Below, piece after piece: positions 17,569 through 27,232 of a DNA stretch of 64,000 nt; position 1 is the stretch's first letter, and every line of letters begins with the position of its first letter. The notes under the pieces are model-generated. The model worked only from the letters and a program-made list of their open reading frames with translations, was not told the origin of the DNA and made no database searches. This stretch comes from Pseudomonas antarctica (GTDB lineage Bacteria; Pseudomonadota; Gammaproteobacteria; Pseudomonadales; Pseudomonadaceae), in assembly GCF_001647715.1 (NCBI RefSeq), contig NZ_CP015600.1:1922001-1986000 (forward strand), read 5' to 3'. A program made the translations under genes and the position numbers.

Positions 17569-17991
17569 AGGCTTTGCTGTCTGTGGTGTCGCTATCACCG
17601 GCAAGCCAGTTTCCGCCTTTGACAGGTGGGCACATCCAAAATGTGGGAGCGGGCTTGCCCGCGATTGGCCTTGAAAGTCAATAAACCCCTCGGATCTGCA
17701 CCGGAAAAATAGCACCACCCTATCTCTGAGCCCCTCTCGTCGCCCTCAAGCCTGTCATCCGTCAACTTACTATGCTCCATGCGCGTCTGGGGGATAGGTG
17801 CGTGGCGGCGATTGTGATAACATCCGGCGGTTTCCAGGGCTGCCCCGAGGGGTGGCCTATAACGTGCAGATCCGTGTCATAACTCGTTGATTTGTCGTAA
17901 GTCGTTGTCAGGCACTCTGCCGGCAGCGGCGAGCTTCGTTCGTCCCATAGGATGTGACGAGGTTTCACCCGAAAAAGGAATCAGGCTTCTC
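17569..17991. other. Intergenic region upstream of gyrA with REP sequences
   Basis: 423 bp without a gene. A REP starts at 17643 (GTGGGAGCGGGCTTGCCCGC), and a degenerate inverse half (TATCACCGGCAAGCCAG) lies at about 17592, so this may be an eroded pair. A TATAAC hexamer near 17859 is a possible gyrA -10 element, but I see no good -35. No regulatory repeat or small gene is evident in the rest. Confidence 0.55.
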
Positions 17992-20655
17992 ATGGGCGAA
18001 CTGGCCAAAGAAATCCTCCCGGTCAATATCGAAGACGAGCTGAAACAGTCCTACCTCGACTACGCGATGAGCGTAATTGTCGGTCGGGCACTGCCTGATG
18101 CGCGCGATGGCTTGAAGCCCGTGCACCGGCGTGTGCTGTTCGCGATGAGCGAGCTGGGTAACGACTGGAACAAGCCGTACAAGAAATCTGCCCGTGTTGT
18201 CGGTGACGTGATCGGTAAGTATCACCCTCACGGCGACACTGCGGTGTACGACACCATCGTTCGGATGGCCCAGCCGTTTTCCCTGCGCTACCTGCTGGTA
18301 GACGGCCAGGGCAACTTCGGTTCGGTCGACGGCGACAACGCTGCGGCCATGCGATACACCGAAGTGCGCATGACCAAGCTGGCGCACGAGCTGCTGGCCG
18401 ACCTGCATAAAGAAACCGTGGACTGGGTGCCGAACTACGACGGCACCGAAATGATCCCGGCGGTCATGCCAACCCGTATTCCGAACCTGCTGGTCAACGG
18501 CTCCAGCGGTATCGCCGTGGGCATGGCCACCAACATTCCGCCGCACAACCTCGGTGAAGTCATCGACGGTTGCCTGGCCCTCATCGACAACCCTGAGTTG
18601 ACCGTCGATGAGCTGATGCAATACATCCCCGGCCCGGACTTCCCGACCGCCGCGATCATTAACGGTCGCGCCGGTATCATCGAAGCCTACCGTACCGGTC
18701 GCGGCCGTATTTACATGCGCGCCCGCTCGATGATCGAAGACATCGACAAGGTCGGTGGCCGTCAGCAGATCGTCATCACCGAACTTCCTTACCAGCTGAA
18801 CAAGGCGCGTCTGATCGAGAAGATCGCCGAGCTGGTTAAAGAGAAGAAGCTGGAAGGCATCACCGAACTGCGTGACGAGTCCGACAAAGACGGTATGCGC
18901 GTGGTGATCGAGCTGCGTCGTGGCGAAGTGCCTGAGGTGATTCTCAACAACCTCTACGCCCAGACCCAGCTGCAAAGCGTGTTTGGTATCAACGTGGTTG
19001 CACTGATCGACGGCCGCCCGCGCATCCTGAACCTCAAGGATCTGCTGGAAGCCTTCGTGCGTCACCGCCGCGAAGTCGTGACCCGCCGTACCGTGTTCGA
19101 ACTGCGCAAGGCCCGCGAGCGCGGCCACATCCTGGAAGGCCAGGCGGTTGCACTGTCGAACATCGACCCGGTTATCGCACTGATCAAGGCTTCGCCGACC
19201 CCGTCGGAAGCGAAAGAAGCACTGATCAAGATGCCGTGGGAATCCAGCGCCGTGGTTGCGATGGTTGAACGTGCCGGTGCCGACTCGTGCCGTCCGGAGA
19301 CCCTCGACCCGCAATACGGTCTGCGCGAAGGCAAGTACTTCCTGTCGCCGGAACAGGCCCAGGCCATTCTGGAACTGCGTTTGCACCGCCTGACCGGCCT
19401 GGAGCACGAGAAGCTGCTGGCCGAGTACCAGGAGATCCTCAACCAGATCGGCGAGCTGATCCGCATCCTCAACAGCGCCGTGCGCCTGATGGAAGTGATC
19501 CGCGAAGAACTGGAAGTGATCCGCGCCGAATACGGCGACGTGCGCCGCACTGAAATCCTGGATGCCCGTCTCGACCTGACCCTGGGTGACATGATCCCGG
19601 AAGAAGAGCGCGTCGTGACCATCTCCCACGGTGGCTACGCCAAGACCCAGCCTTTGGCTGCGTACCAGGCCCAGCGTCGTGGTGGTAAAGGCAAATCGGC
19701 TACTGGCGTTAAGGATGAGGACTACATCGCTCACCTGCTGGTCGCCAACAGCCACACCACGCTGCTGCTGTTCTCCAGCAAAGGCAAAGTGTACTGGCTG
19801 AAAACCTACGAAATCCCGGAGGCCTCGCGTGCCGCCCGTGGTCGTCCATTGGTCAACCTGCTGCCGCTGGACAGTGATGAATACATCACCACCATGCTGC
19901 CGGTCGATGAGTACACCGAAGGTCACTTCATCTTCATGGCCACCGCCAAAGGCACCGTGAAGAAGACCCCGCTGGAATCCTTCAGCCGTCAACGCAGCGT
20001 GGGCCTGATCGCCCTGGAGCTGGACGAAGGCGACGTGTTGATTTCTGCCGCTATCACCGATGGCGAGCGTGAAGTCATGCTGTTCTCCGACGGCGGCAAA
20101 GTGACGCGCTTCAAGGAATCCGACGTTCGCGCCATGGGCCGTACTGCCCGCGGTGTACGCGGCATGCGTCTGCCGGAAGGGCAGAAGCTGATTTCGATGC
20201 TGATCCCGGAAGAAGGCAGCCAGATCCTCACCGCTTCGGCGCGTGGTTATGGCAAGCGCACCGCCATCAGCGAGTTCCCGGAGTACAAGCGTGGCGGCCA
20301 AGGCGTTATCGCCATGGTCAGCAACGATCGCAACGGCCGTCTGGTCGGTGCGGTCCAGGTGCTCGATGGCGAGGAGATCATGCTGATTTCCGACCAGGGC
20401 ACTCTGGTGCGTACGCGCGTGGCTGAAGTGTCGAGCCTGGGGCGTAACACCCAGGGCGTGACGCTGATCAAGCTGGCCAGCGACGAAACCCTGGTAGGCC
20501 TGGAACGTGTCCAGGAGCCATCGGAAGTCGAGGGCGAAGAGCTGGAAGGCGAGGAAGGGATTGCACTCGAGGGGCAAGTGATCGGCGATGCCGATGACGG
20601 CGTCGACGAGCCAACCCTCGACGCTGCCGCAGACGAAGAAGAACCGCAGGAATAA
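17992..20655 (+). CDS. gyrA: DNA gyrase subunit A
   Basis: An 887-residue type IIA topoisomerase subunit. The active-site Tyr122 (RYTE), the quinolone-determining region [11 protein letters not shown] with Thr83 and Asp87 (the sensitive-type residues in Pseudomonas), and the GyrA-box QRRGGKG in the C-terminal DNA-wrapping domain are intact. The C-terminus is strongly acidic. The ATG at 17992 gives the canonical [20 protein letters not shown] start; upstream in-frame codons are not conserved. It is followed by a Rho-independent terminator and a REP pair. Confidence 0.98.
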   Translation: MGELAKEILPVNIEDELKQSYLDYAMSVIVGRALPDARDGLKPVHRRVLFAMSELGNDWNKPYKKSARVVGDVIGKYHPHGDTAVYDTIVRMAQPFSLRYLLVDGQGNFGSVDGDNAAAMRYTEVRMTKLAHELLADLHKETVDWVPNYDGTEMIPAVMPTRIPNLLVNGSSGIAVGMATNIPPHNLGEVIDGCLALIDNPELTVDELMQYIPGPDFPTAAIINGRAGIIEAYRTGRGRIYMRARSMIEDIDKVGGRQQIVITELPYQLNKARLIEKIAELVKEKKLEGITELRDESDKDGMRVVIELRRGEVPEVILNNLYAQTQLQSVFGINVVALIDGRPRILNLKDLLEAFVRHRREVVTRRTVFELRKARERGHILEGQAVALSNIDPVIALIKASPTPSEAKEALIKMPWESSAVVAMVERAGADSCRPETLDPQYGLREGKYFLSPEQAQAILELRLHRLTGLEHEKLLAEYQEILNQIGELIRILNSAVRLMEVIREELEVIRAEYGDVRRTEILDARLDLTLGDMIPEEERVVTISHGGYAKTQPLAAYQAQRRGGKGKSATGVKDEDYIAHLLVANSHTTLLLFSSKGKVYWLKTYEIPEASRAARGRPLVNLLPLDSDEYITTMLPVDEYTEGHFIFMATAKGTVKKTPLESFSRQRSVGLIALELDEGDVLISAAITDGEREVMLFSDGGKVTRFKESDVRAMGRTARGVRGMRLPEGQKLISMLIPEEGSQILTASARGYGKRTAISEFPEYKRGGQGVIAMVSNDRNGRLVGAVQVLDGEEIMLISDQGTLVRTRVAEVSSLGRNTQGVTLIKLASDETLVGLERVQEPSEVEGEELEGEEGIALEGQVIGDADDGVDEPTLDAAADEEEPQE

Positions 20656-20663
20656 GCGGACAC

Positions 20664-20700
20664 ACAGGGGGCGGATGAAGATTCGCCCCCTTGTTGTTTG
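20664..20700 (+). terminator. Rho-independent terminator after gyrA
   Basis: A GC-rich hairpin (AGGGGGCG ... CGCCCCCT) followed by TGTTGTTTG starts about ten bases after the gyrA stop codon. Confidence 0.75.
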
Positions 20701-20736
20701 TCCGGCCGGAAATATCGACAGCCATGGAGATCTAGT

Positions 20737-20824
20737 GTGGGAGCGGGCTTGCTCGCGAAAGCGGACTGACATTCACCAGAGATGTCGCCTGTTAGATCGC
20801 TTTCGCGAGCAAGCCCGCTCCCAC
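20737..20824. repeat. REP pair (REPIN) between gyrA and serC
   Basis: GTGGGAGCGGGCTTGCTCGC starts at 20737 and its inverse ends CTCCCAC at 20824; GAAAGCG/CGCTTTC flanks extend the pairing inward. It stands just upstream of the serC start region. Confidence 0.9.
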
Positions 20825-20886
20825 ATTGGATCGGGTGTCGGCTGATATGTTTGTGTGACTACCACCAGATCAGAGTGAGATTGGAT

Positions 20887-21972
20887 GTGAGCAAGAGAGC
20901 CTATAACTTCTGTGCCGGTCCCGCGGCGCTTCCTGAAGCAGTCCTGCAGCGCGCGCAGGGTGAACTCCTCGACTGGCATGGAAAAGGCCTCTCCGTGATG
21001 GAAATGAGCCATCGCAGCGATGAGTTCGTGTCCATTGCCACCAAGGCCGAGCAGGATCTGCGCGACTTGCTGGACATCCCCTCCAACTACAAAGTGTTGT
21101 TCCTGCAAGGCGGGGCAAGCCAGCAGTTTGCCCAACTGCCGCTGAACCTGCTGCCGGAAGGCGGCACTGCCGACTATATCGACACCGGTATCTGGGGCCA
21201 GAAGGCCATTGAAGAGGCCTCCCGTTACGGTCATGTCAATGTGGCGGGCACCGCCAAGCCTTACGACTACTTCGCCATTCCGGGTCAGAACGAGTGGAAG
21301 TTGTCGAAGGATGCGGCCTACGTTCACTACGTAGCGAACGAAACCATCGGCGGCCTGGAATTCGACTGGGTGCCTGAAGTGGGTGACGTTCCGTTGGTGT
21401 GCGACATGTCCTCGGACATTCTCTCGCGCCCGATCGATGTGTCCCAATACGGCATGATCTACGCCGGTGCGCAGAAGAACATCGGCCCGAGCGGTATCCT
21501 GGTCAACATCATCCGTGAAGACCTGCTGGGTCGTGCGCGCTCGCTGTGTCCGACCATGCTCAACTACAAGGTCGCGGCCGATAACGGTTCGATGTACAAC
21601 ACCCCGCCAGCGTTTGCATGGTATCTCTCGGGCCTGGTGTTCGAGTGGCTGAAAGAGCAGGGCGGCGTGGCTGCCATGGGCAAGCTTAACGAAGAGAAGA
21701 AGCGCACGCTGTACGACTTCATCGACGCCAGCGGCCTGTACAGCAACCCGATCAACCTGACCGACCGCTCGTGGATGAACGTACCGTTCCGCCTGGCTGA
21801 CGACCGTCTGGACAAGCCATTCCTGGCCGGTGCCGATGCGCGCGGCTTGCTGAACCTCAAGGGCCACCGTTCGGTAGGTGGCATGCGCGCCTCCATCTAC
21901 AACGCTGTCGATATCAACGCCATCAAGGCGCTGATTTCCTACATGGCAGAGTTCGAAAAGGAACACGGCTAA
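20887..21972 (+). CDS. serC: Phosphoserine aminotransferase
   Basis: A 361-residue PLP enzyme of serine and pyridoxal-phosphate synthesis. It starts with GTG at 20887 (SKRAYNFCAGPAALPEAV follows), which gives the exact usual family length; longer in-frame starts run back into the REP pair. Conserved stretches include LFLQGGASQQFAQLP and the PLP-lysine region YAGAQKNIGPSG. The stop codon overlaps the pheA start by one base, so serC leads the aromatic operon. Confidence 0.95.
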   Translation: MSKRAYNFCAGPAALPEAVLQRAQGELLDWHGKGLSVMEMSHRSDEFVSIATKAEQDLRDLLDIPSNYKVLFLQGGASQQFAQLPLNLLPEGGTADYIDTGIWGQKAIEEASRYGHVNVAGTAKPYDYFAIPGQNEWKLSKDAAYVHYVANETIGGLEFDWVPEVGDVPLVCDMSSDILSRPIDVSQYGMIYAGAQKNIGPSGILVNIIREDLLGRARSLCPTMLNYKVAADNGSMYNTPPAFAWYLSGLVFEWLKEQGGVAAMGKLNEEKKRTLYDFIDASGLYSNPINLTDRSWMNVPFRLADDRLDKPFLAGADARGLLNLKGHRSVGGMRASIYNAVDINAIKALISYMAEFEKEHG

Positions 21973-23066
21973 TGTCTGAGCAAGAACTCAAGGCCCTGCG
22001 CGTACGCATTGACAGCCTGGATGAGAAAGTCCTGGAGCTGATCAGTGAGCGCGCGCGGTGCGCCCAGGAAGTAGCACGGGTAAAAATGGCCTCACTGGCT
22101 GAAGGCGAAGTGCCGGTGTTCTACCGGCCTGAGCGCGAAGCCCAGGTGCTCAAGCGCGTAATGGAGCGCAACCAGGGCCCGCTGGGCAACGAGGAGATGG
22201 CGCGGTTGTTCCGTGAAATCATGTCGTCGTGCCTGGCGCTGGAGCAGCCGCTGAAAGTGGCGTATCTCGGCCCTGAAGGCACCTTCACCCAAGCGGCGGC
22301 CATGAAGCACTTCGGCCACGCCGTGATCAGCAAGCCAATGGCAGCGATCGACGAAGTGTTTCGTGAAGTGGCGGCCGGTGCGGTGAATTTTGGCGTGGTG
22401 CCGGTGGAAAACTCCACCGAAGGCGCAGTCAACCACACGCTGGACAGCTTCCTTGAGCACGACATGGTGATCTGCGGCGAAGTCGAGTTGCGCATCCACC
22501 ACCACTTGCTGGTGGGCGAGAACACCAAGACCGACAGCATCAGCCGGATCTATTCCCACGCTCAATCGCTGGCTCAATGCCGTAAGTGGCTGGACGCGCA
22601 TTACCCGAATGTCGAGCGCGTGGCGGTGTCCAGCAACGCCGAAGCGGCCAAGCGGGTCAAGGGTGAGTGGAATTCGGCGGCGATTGCCGGCGATATGGCC
22701 GCTGGCCTGTATGGCCTGACGCGCCTGGCCGAGAAAATCGAGGATCGCCCGGACAACTCCACGCGTTTCCTGATGATCGGCAGCCAGGAAGTGCCGCCGA
22801 CCGGCGACGACAAGACTTCGATCATCGTCTCCATGAGCAACAAGCCCGGTGCGCTGCATGAGCTGCTGGTGCCGTTCCACGATAACGGGATTGACCTGAC
22901 GCGAATCGAGACACGCCCTTCGCGCAGCGGTAAATGGACGTATGTGTTCTTTATCGACTTCGTCGGCCACCACCGCGACCCACTGGTTAAAGGTGTGCTG
23001 GAGAAAATCAGTCAGGAAGCCGTGGCACTCAAGGTGCTGGGCTCTTACCCGAAAGCGGTTTTGTGA
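21972..23066 (+). CDS. pheA: Bifunctional chorismate mutase/prephenate dehydratase
   Basis: A 364-residue phenylalanine-pathway enzyme. An AroQ-type chorismate mutase occupies about 1-90 (LKALRVRIDSLDEKVLELI), prephenate dehydratase about 95-270 with the catalytic NSTRF motif, and a C-terminal ACT domain senses phenylalanine (GALHELL and the ETRPSRSGKW feedback-site stretch). Both feedback motifs are intact. Confidence 0.96.
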   Translation: MSEQELKALRVRIDSLDEKVLELISERARCAQEVARVKMASLAEGEVPVFYRPEREAQVLKRVMERNQGPLGNEEMARLFREIMSSCLALEQPLKVAYLGPEGTFTQAAAMKHFGHAVISKPMAAIDEVFREVAAGAVNFGVVPVENSTEGAVNHTLDSFLEHDMVICGEVELRIHHHLLVGENTKTDSISRIYSHAQSLAQCRKWLDAHYPNVERVAVSSNAEAAKRVKGEWNSAAIAGDMAAGLYGLTRLAEKIEDRPDNSTRFLMIGSQEVPPTGDDKTSIIVSMSNKPGALHELLVPFHDNGIDLTRIETRPSRSGKWTYVFFIDFVGHHRDPLVKGVLEKISQEAVALKVLGSYPKAVL

Positions 23067-23075
23067 GGCTTTAAC

Positions 23076-24188
23076 ATGAGTGGCAACTTCCTCGCCCTGG
23101 CTCAGCCGGGCGTGCAACAACTGTCGCCTTACGTGCCGGGCAAGCCTGTGGACGAGCTGGCGCGTGAGTTGAACCTGGACCCGTCCAGGATCGTAAAGCT
23201 GGCCAGTAACGAAAACCCGTTGGGCCCGAGCCCAAAGGTGTTGGCGGCGATTCATGAGGCGTTGGCCGAGCTGACCCGCTACCCGGACGGCAATGGTTTT
23301 GCCCTCAAGTCCCTGCTGGCCGAAAACTGCCGGGTTGAGCTGAACCAGGTGACCCTGGGTAACGGCTCCAACGACATTCTTGAGCTGGTCGGCCGCGCCT
23401 ATCTGGCGCCTGGCCTGAACGCGGTGTTCAGCGAGCACGCGTTCGCCGTCTATCCGATCGTAACGCAGGCGGTCGGTGCCGACGCGCGTGTTATTCCTGC
23501 CAAGGACTGGGGGCATGACCTGCCGGCCATGCTGGCGGCCATCGACGCGCAAACCCGCGTGGTGTTTATCGCCAACCCGAACAACCCGACCGGTACCTGG
23601 TTCGACGCTCAGGCGCTGAACGACTTCCTGCAAGACGTGCCGGAGCATGTGCTGGTGGTGCTGGACGAGGCCTACATCGAGTACGCCGAAGGCAGCGACC
23701 TGCCGGATGGCCTGGATTTCCTGGCCGCTTACCCCAACCTGCTGGTGTCGCGCACTTTCTCCAAGGCCTATGGCCTGGCGTCGTTGCGGGTCGGTTACGG
23801 CTTGTCCACCGCGGTGGTGGCCGACGTGCTGAACCGCGTGCGCCAACCGTTCAACGTCAACAGCCTTGCCCTGGCGGCGGCCTGTGCGGCGGTGAAGGAT
23901 GCCGAGTACCTCGAAGAAAGTCGTCGCATCAATGAAACCGGCATGCTGCAACTGCAGGAAGGTTTCCGTGAGCTGGGGCTGGGCTGGATCCCTTCCAAGG
24001 GCAACTTCATTTGCGTCGACCTTGGCCAAGTGGCCGCGCCTGTGTTCCAGGGCCTGCTGCGCGAAGGCGTGATCGTGCGCCCGGTGGCCAACTACGGCAT
24101 GCCGAACCACCTGCGTATCACCATTGGCTTGCCGGCAGAAAACGCCCGCTTCCTGGAGGCGTTGGCCAAGGTTCTGGCTCGTGGTTGA
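23076..24188 (+). CDS. hisC: Histidinol-phosphate aminotransferase (aromatic-operon paralogue)
   Basis: A 370-residue fold-type I PLP aminotransferase. The PLP-binding region reads VSRTFSKAYGLASLRVGYG, with NPNNPTGTW and VLDEAYIEY upstream. In Pseudomonas this copy, placed between pheA and tyrA-aroA, is probably also an aromatic (phenylpyruvate/prephenate) aminotransferase; that is inferred from position. It starts nine bases after pheA and ends next to the fused tyrA-aroA start region. Confidence 0.93.
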   Translation: MSGNFLALAQPGVQQLSPYVPGKPVDELARELNLDPSRIVKLASNENPLGPSPKVLAAIHEALAELTRYPDGNGFALKSLLAENCRVELNQVTLGNGSNDILELVGRAYLAPGLNAVFSEHAFAVYPIVTQAVGADARVIPAKDWGHDLPAMLAAIDAQTRVVFIANPNNPTGTWFDAQALNDFLQDVPEHVLVVLDEAYIEYAEGSDLPDGLDFLAAYPNLLVSRTFSKAYGLASLRVGYGLSTAVVADVLNRVRQPFNVNSLALAAACAAVKDAEYLEESRRINETGMLQLQEGFRELGLGWIPSKGNFICVDLGQVAAPVFQGLLREGVIVRPVANYGMPNHLRITIGLPAENARFLEALAKVLARG

Positions 24189-24216
24189 TGTCACTGCATT
24201 GCAACCTGCTGTGCCT

Positions 24217-26427
24217 ATGATCGGTCGCCTGGTGGTGGTCGGTCTGGGGTTGATTGGTGGCTCCTTCGCCAAAGGCCTGCGTGAAAGCGGGTTGTGTGGC
24301 GAAGTGGTCGGTGTTGACCTGGACCCGCAATCGCGCAAGCTGGCGGTTGAGTTGGGCGTGGTGGATCGCTGTGAAGCTGACCTGGCTGTCGCTTGCCAGG
24401 GGGCTGATGTGATCCAGCTCGCCGTGCCAATTCTGGCGATGGAAAAGTTGCTGGCCTTGCTGGCCGATATGGACTTGGGGCAGGCGATCCTGACGGACGT
24501 CGGCAGTGCCAAGGGCAATGTGGTGCGCGCTGCGCACCTGGCCTTTGGCGGCATGCCTGCGCGCTTTGTACCGGGCCATCCGATTGCCGGCTCCGAGCAG
24601 AGCGGGGTGGAAGCCTCCAATGCGCAGCTGTTCCGTCGCCATAAGGTGATCCTGACGCCGCTTGAGCAAACCGATCCGGCCGCGTTGGCTGTGGTGGATC
24701 GTCTTTGGCGCGAGCTGGGTGCGGATGTCGAGCATATGCAGGTCGAGCGCCACGACGAAGTGCTGGCGGCGACCAGCCATTTGCCGCATTTACTGGCGTT
24801 TGGTTTGGTGGATTCCCTGGCCAAACGTAACGAGAACCTCGACATTTTCCGCTACGCCGCCGGTGGCTTCCGTGATTTCACGCGGATTGCCGGCAGCGAC
24901 CCGGTGATGTGGCACGACATCTTCCTCGCCAATCGCGAAGCGGTGTTGCGCACGCTGGACACCTTCCGCAGTGACCTCGATGCCTTGCGCGACGCGGTCG
25001 ATGCCGGGGATGGCCATCAATTGTTGGGCGTATTCACTCGGGCGCGGGTGGCACGCGAGCATTTCAGCAAGATCCTGGCTCGCCGGGCTTATATGGAAAC
25101 TGCAGTGAACGCCGATGAGCTGAACTTTCTCGCCAACCCGGGCGGCCGCTTGAGCGGGAAAATCCGGGTGCCAGGCGACAAGTCGATCTCGCATCGCTCG
25201 ATCATGCTGGGTTCGTTGGCCGATGGCGTGACCGAGATCGAAGGTTTCCTCGAAGGTGAGGATGCGCTCGCGACGTTGCAGGCATTTAGGGACATGGGTG
25301 TCGTGATTGAAGGGCCCCACCACGGGCGCGTGACCATTCATGGCGTAGGCCTGCATGGCCTGAAGCCTGCGCCGGGGCCGATCTACCTGGGTAACTCCGG
25401 GACGTCGATGCGCCTGTTGTCCGGCTTGCTGGCGGCGCAAAGCTTCGACAGTGTCCTGACGGGTGACGCTTCGCTGTCCAAGCGCCCGATGAGTCGCGTG
25501 GCCGACCCGTTGCGGGAGATGGGGGCAGTGATCGAAACCGGACCTCTGGGGCGTCCGCCGTTGACTATTCGCGGTGGTCAGGCCTTGAAAGGGTTTACTT
25601 ATGCGCTGCCGATGGCCAGTGCTCAGGTTAAATCCTGTCTGTTGCTTGCCGGGTTGTATGCCGAGGGTAAAACGTCGGTGATCGAGCCTGCGCCGACCCG
25701 TGACCACACTGAGCGAATGCTGCGGGGTTTCGGCTACCCGGTGGTGGTGGAGGGGGCGATGGCGTCGGTGGAATCTGGCCATGCGCTGACGGCTACGCAT
25801 ATAGAGGTGCCAGGGGATATTTCCTCTTCGGCATTCTTCCTGGTAGCGGCGTCGATTGCCGAAGGCTCCGAATTGCTGCTGGAGCATGTCGGTATCAACC
25901 CGACGCGTACCGGGGTAATCGATATTCTGCGGTTGATGGGGGCGGACATCGCCCTGGAAAACCTGCGGGAAGTTGGCGGTGAGCCGGTGGCTGACCTGCG
26001 GGTGCGTGCCGCTGCGCTAAAGGGGATCGAAATTCCCGAAGCGTTGGTGCCGTTGGCTATTGATGAGTTCCCGGTGCTGTTTGTTGCCGCCGCCTGTGCT
26101 GAGGGGCGCACGGTATTGCGCGGTGCCCAGGAGCTTCGGGTCAAAGAGTCTGACCGTATTCAGGTCATGGCCGACGGTCTGCTGGCATTGGGCGTGAAGT
26201 GTGAACCGACGCCTGATGGGATTATCATTGATGGTGGCCTGCTGGGCGGCGGTGAAGTGCTTGCCCATGGTGATCACCGGATTGCCATGGCATTCAGCGT
26301 GGCTTCCCTGCGGGCGACCGCACCGATTCGTATCCGTGACTGTGCCAACGTAGCTACATCTTTTCCGAATTTTCTTACACTGTGTGCCCAAGTCGGCATC
26401 CGTGTTGCCCAAGAGGCTCAATTGTGA
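24217..26427 (+). CDS. tyrA-aroA: Fused prephenate dehydrogenase/EPSP synthase (TyrA-AroA)
   Basis: A 736-residue fusion. The N-terminal part (about 1-300) is a TyrA dehydrogenase with a Rossmann motif [15 protein letters not shown] and [11 protein letters not shown]. The rest (about 310-736) is 5-enolpyruvylshikimate-3-phosphate synthase, starting near [20 protein letters not shown] with substrate lysine Lys322. All four class II EPSPS motifs appear: GDKS, SAQVK, RDHTE and NPTR. Gly395 in LGNSGTSMR lies where the glyphosate-tolerant CP4 enzyme has Ala. A GTG at 24181, overlapping the hisC stop, is an alternative start. It overlaps cmk by four bases. Confidence 0.95.
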   Translation: MIGRLVVVGLGLIGGSFAKGLRESGLCGEVVGVDLDPQSRKLAVELGVVDRCEADLAVACQGADVIQLAVPILAMEKLLALLADMDLGQAILTDVGSAKGNVVRAAHLAFGGMPARFVPGHPIAGSEQSGVEASNAQLFRRHKVILTPLEQTDPAALAVVDRLWRELGADVEHMQVERHDEVLAATSHLPHLLAFGLVDSLAKRNENLDIFRYAAGGFRDFTRIAGSDPVMWHDIFLANREAVLRTLDTFRSDLDALRDAVDAGDGHQLLGVFTRARVAREHFSKILARRAYMETAVNADELNFLANPGGRLSGKIRVPGDKSISHRSIMLGSLADGVTEIEGFLEGEDALATLQAFRDMGVVIEGPHHGRVTIHGVGLHGLKPAPGPIYLGNSGTSMRLLSGLLAAQSFDSVLTGDASLSKRPMSRVADPLREMGAVIETGPLGRPPLTIRGGQALKGFTYALPMASAQVKSCLLLAGLYAEGKTSVIEPAPTRDHTERMLRGFGYPVVVEGAMASVESGHALTATHIEVPGDISSSAFFLVAASIAEGSELLLEHVGINPTRTGVIDILRLMGADIALENLREVGGEPVADLRVRAAALKGIEIPEALVPLAIDEFPVLFVAAACAEGRTVLRGAQELRVKESDRIQVMADGLLALGVKCEPTPDGIIIDGGLLGGGEVLAHGDHRIAMAFSVASLRATAPIRIRDCANVATSFPNFLTLCAQVGIRVAQEAQL

Positions 26428-27113
26428 ATATCAAAGCACCGGTGATTACCATCGACGGGCCGAGCGGCTCGGGCAAAGGCACGATCGCCGGCATCCTGGC
26501 CAAGCGCCTGGGCTGGTGCCTGCTGGATTCCGGCGCGCTGTACCGCCTGCTGGCATTTGCCGCACGCAACCATGGCGTCGACCTGACCAACGAAGAATCC
26601 TTGAAGTTGCTGGCGGCGCATCTTGATGTGCAGTTCGTCGGCGCGACGGAAGGTCATCCCCAGCGCATTATCCTGGAAGGGGATGATGTGACGGATGACC
26701 TGCGTAACGAACAAGTCGGCTCCTGGGCTTCCCAGGTTGCCGCGCTGCCGGCCGTGCGTGACGCGTTGCTGCAGCGCCAGCGGGCTTTTCAGGAGCCGCC
26801 GGGCCTGGTGGCCGATGGCCGCGATATGGGCACCGTCGTGTTTCCGGATGCGCCGTTGAAGATTTTCCTGACCGCCAGCGCCGAGGAGCGGGCTCGCCGC
26901 CGTTACTTGCAGTTGAAGGGCAAAGTCGATGGTGTTAGTCTGTCGAGTCTGCTAGATGAGATCCGTGCACGCGATGAGCGTGATACCCAGCGTGCGGTAG
27001 CCCCGCTCAAGCCGGCGGCTGACGCCATACAGCTGGATTCCACGGAGTTGTCCATCGAGCAGGTGCTGGAACGCATCTTGAGTGAAATCGCCATTCGCGA
27101 TATCGCCGGGTGA
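26424..27113 (+). CDS. cmk: Cytidylate kinase
   Basis: A 229-residue nucleoside monophosphate kinase that phosphorylates CMP and dCMP. The P-loop GPSGSGKGT spans residues 12-20, and [11 protein letters not shown] and [10 protein letters not shown] are typical. The GTG at 26424 overlaps the aroA stop and gives the standard length. Overlap at the 5' end and the position upstream of rpsA are conserved in Gammaproteobacteria. Confidence 0.95.
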   Translation: MNIKAPVITIDGPSGSGKGTIAGILAKRLGWCLLDSGALYRLLAFAARNHGVDLTNEESLKLLAAHLDVQFVGATEGHPQRIILEGDDVTDDLRNEQVGSWASQVAALPAVRDALLQRQRAFQEPPGLVADGRDMGTVVFPDAPLKIFLTASAEERARRRYLQLKGKVDGVSLSSLLDEIRARDERDTQRAVAPLKPAADAIQLDSTELSIEQVLERILSEIAIRDIAG

Positions 27114-27115
27114 CC

Positions 27116-27214
27116 AAGAAGGCTGCAGGGGACCAGTCATAGTCCTGCGGTGCTTCTTCTAATTGAAACTAACCCACACCGTCTGGGGTGTGGAGATGGG
27201 CGTATTCTTCGCCC
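27116..27214 (+). promoter_or_regulatory. rpsA leader with three consecutive hairpins
   Basis: Hairpin I spans 27116-27158 (AAGAAG...CTTCTT with an inner GCAGG/CCTGC), hairpin II 27174-27193 (CCACACC/GGTGTGG) and hairpin III 27198-27214 (GGGCG/CGCCC). They fill the gap from cmk to rpsA and end just before the weak ribosome site CAGGAA. The layout resembles the E. coli rpsA leader, where three hairpins allow autogenous control by S1. None of the hairpins is followed by a U-run, so they are unlikely to be terminators. Confidence 0.55.
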
Positions 27215-27232
27215 TTATCAACAGGAATTAAA

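Noticed and set aside
17965..20772. 935-codon frame antisense to gyrA
   Set aside because: A typical shadow of a GC-rich, highly biased gene; low-complexity His/Gln/Asp-rich translation and gyrA is unquestionable.
22092..24845. 917-codon frame antisense to pheA-hisC-tyrA
   Set aside because: Crosses three certain genes on the other strand; codon pattern is a mirror of the real genes.
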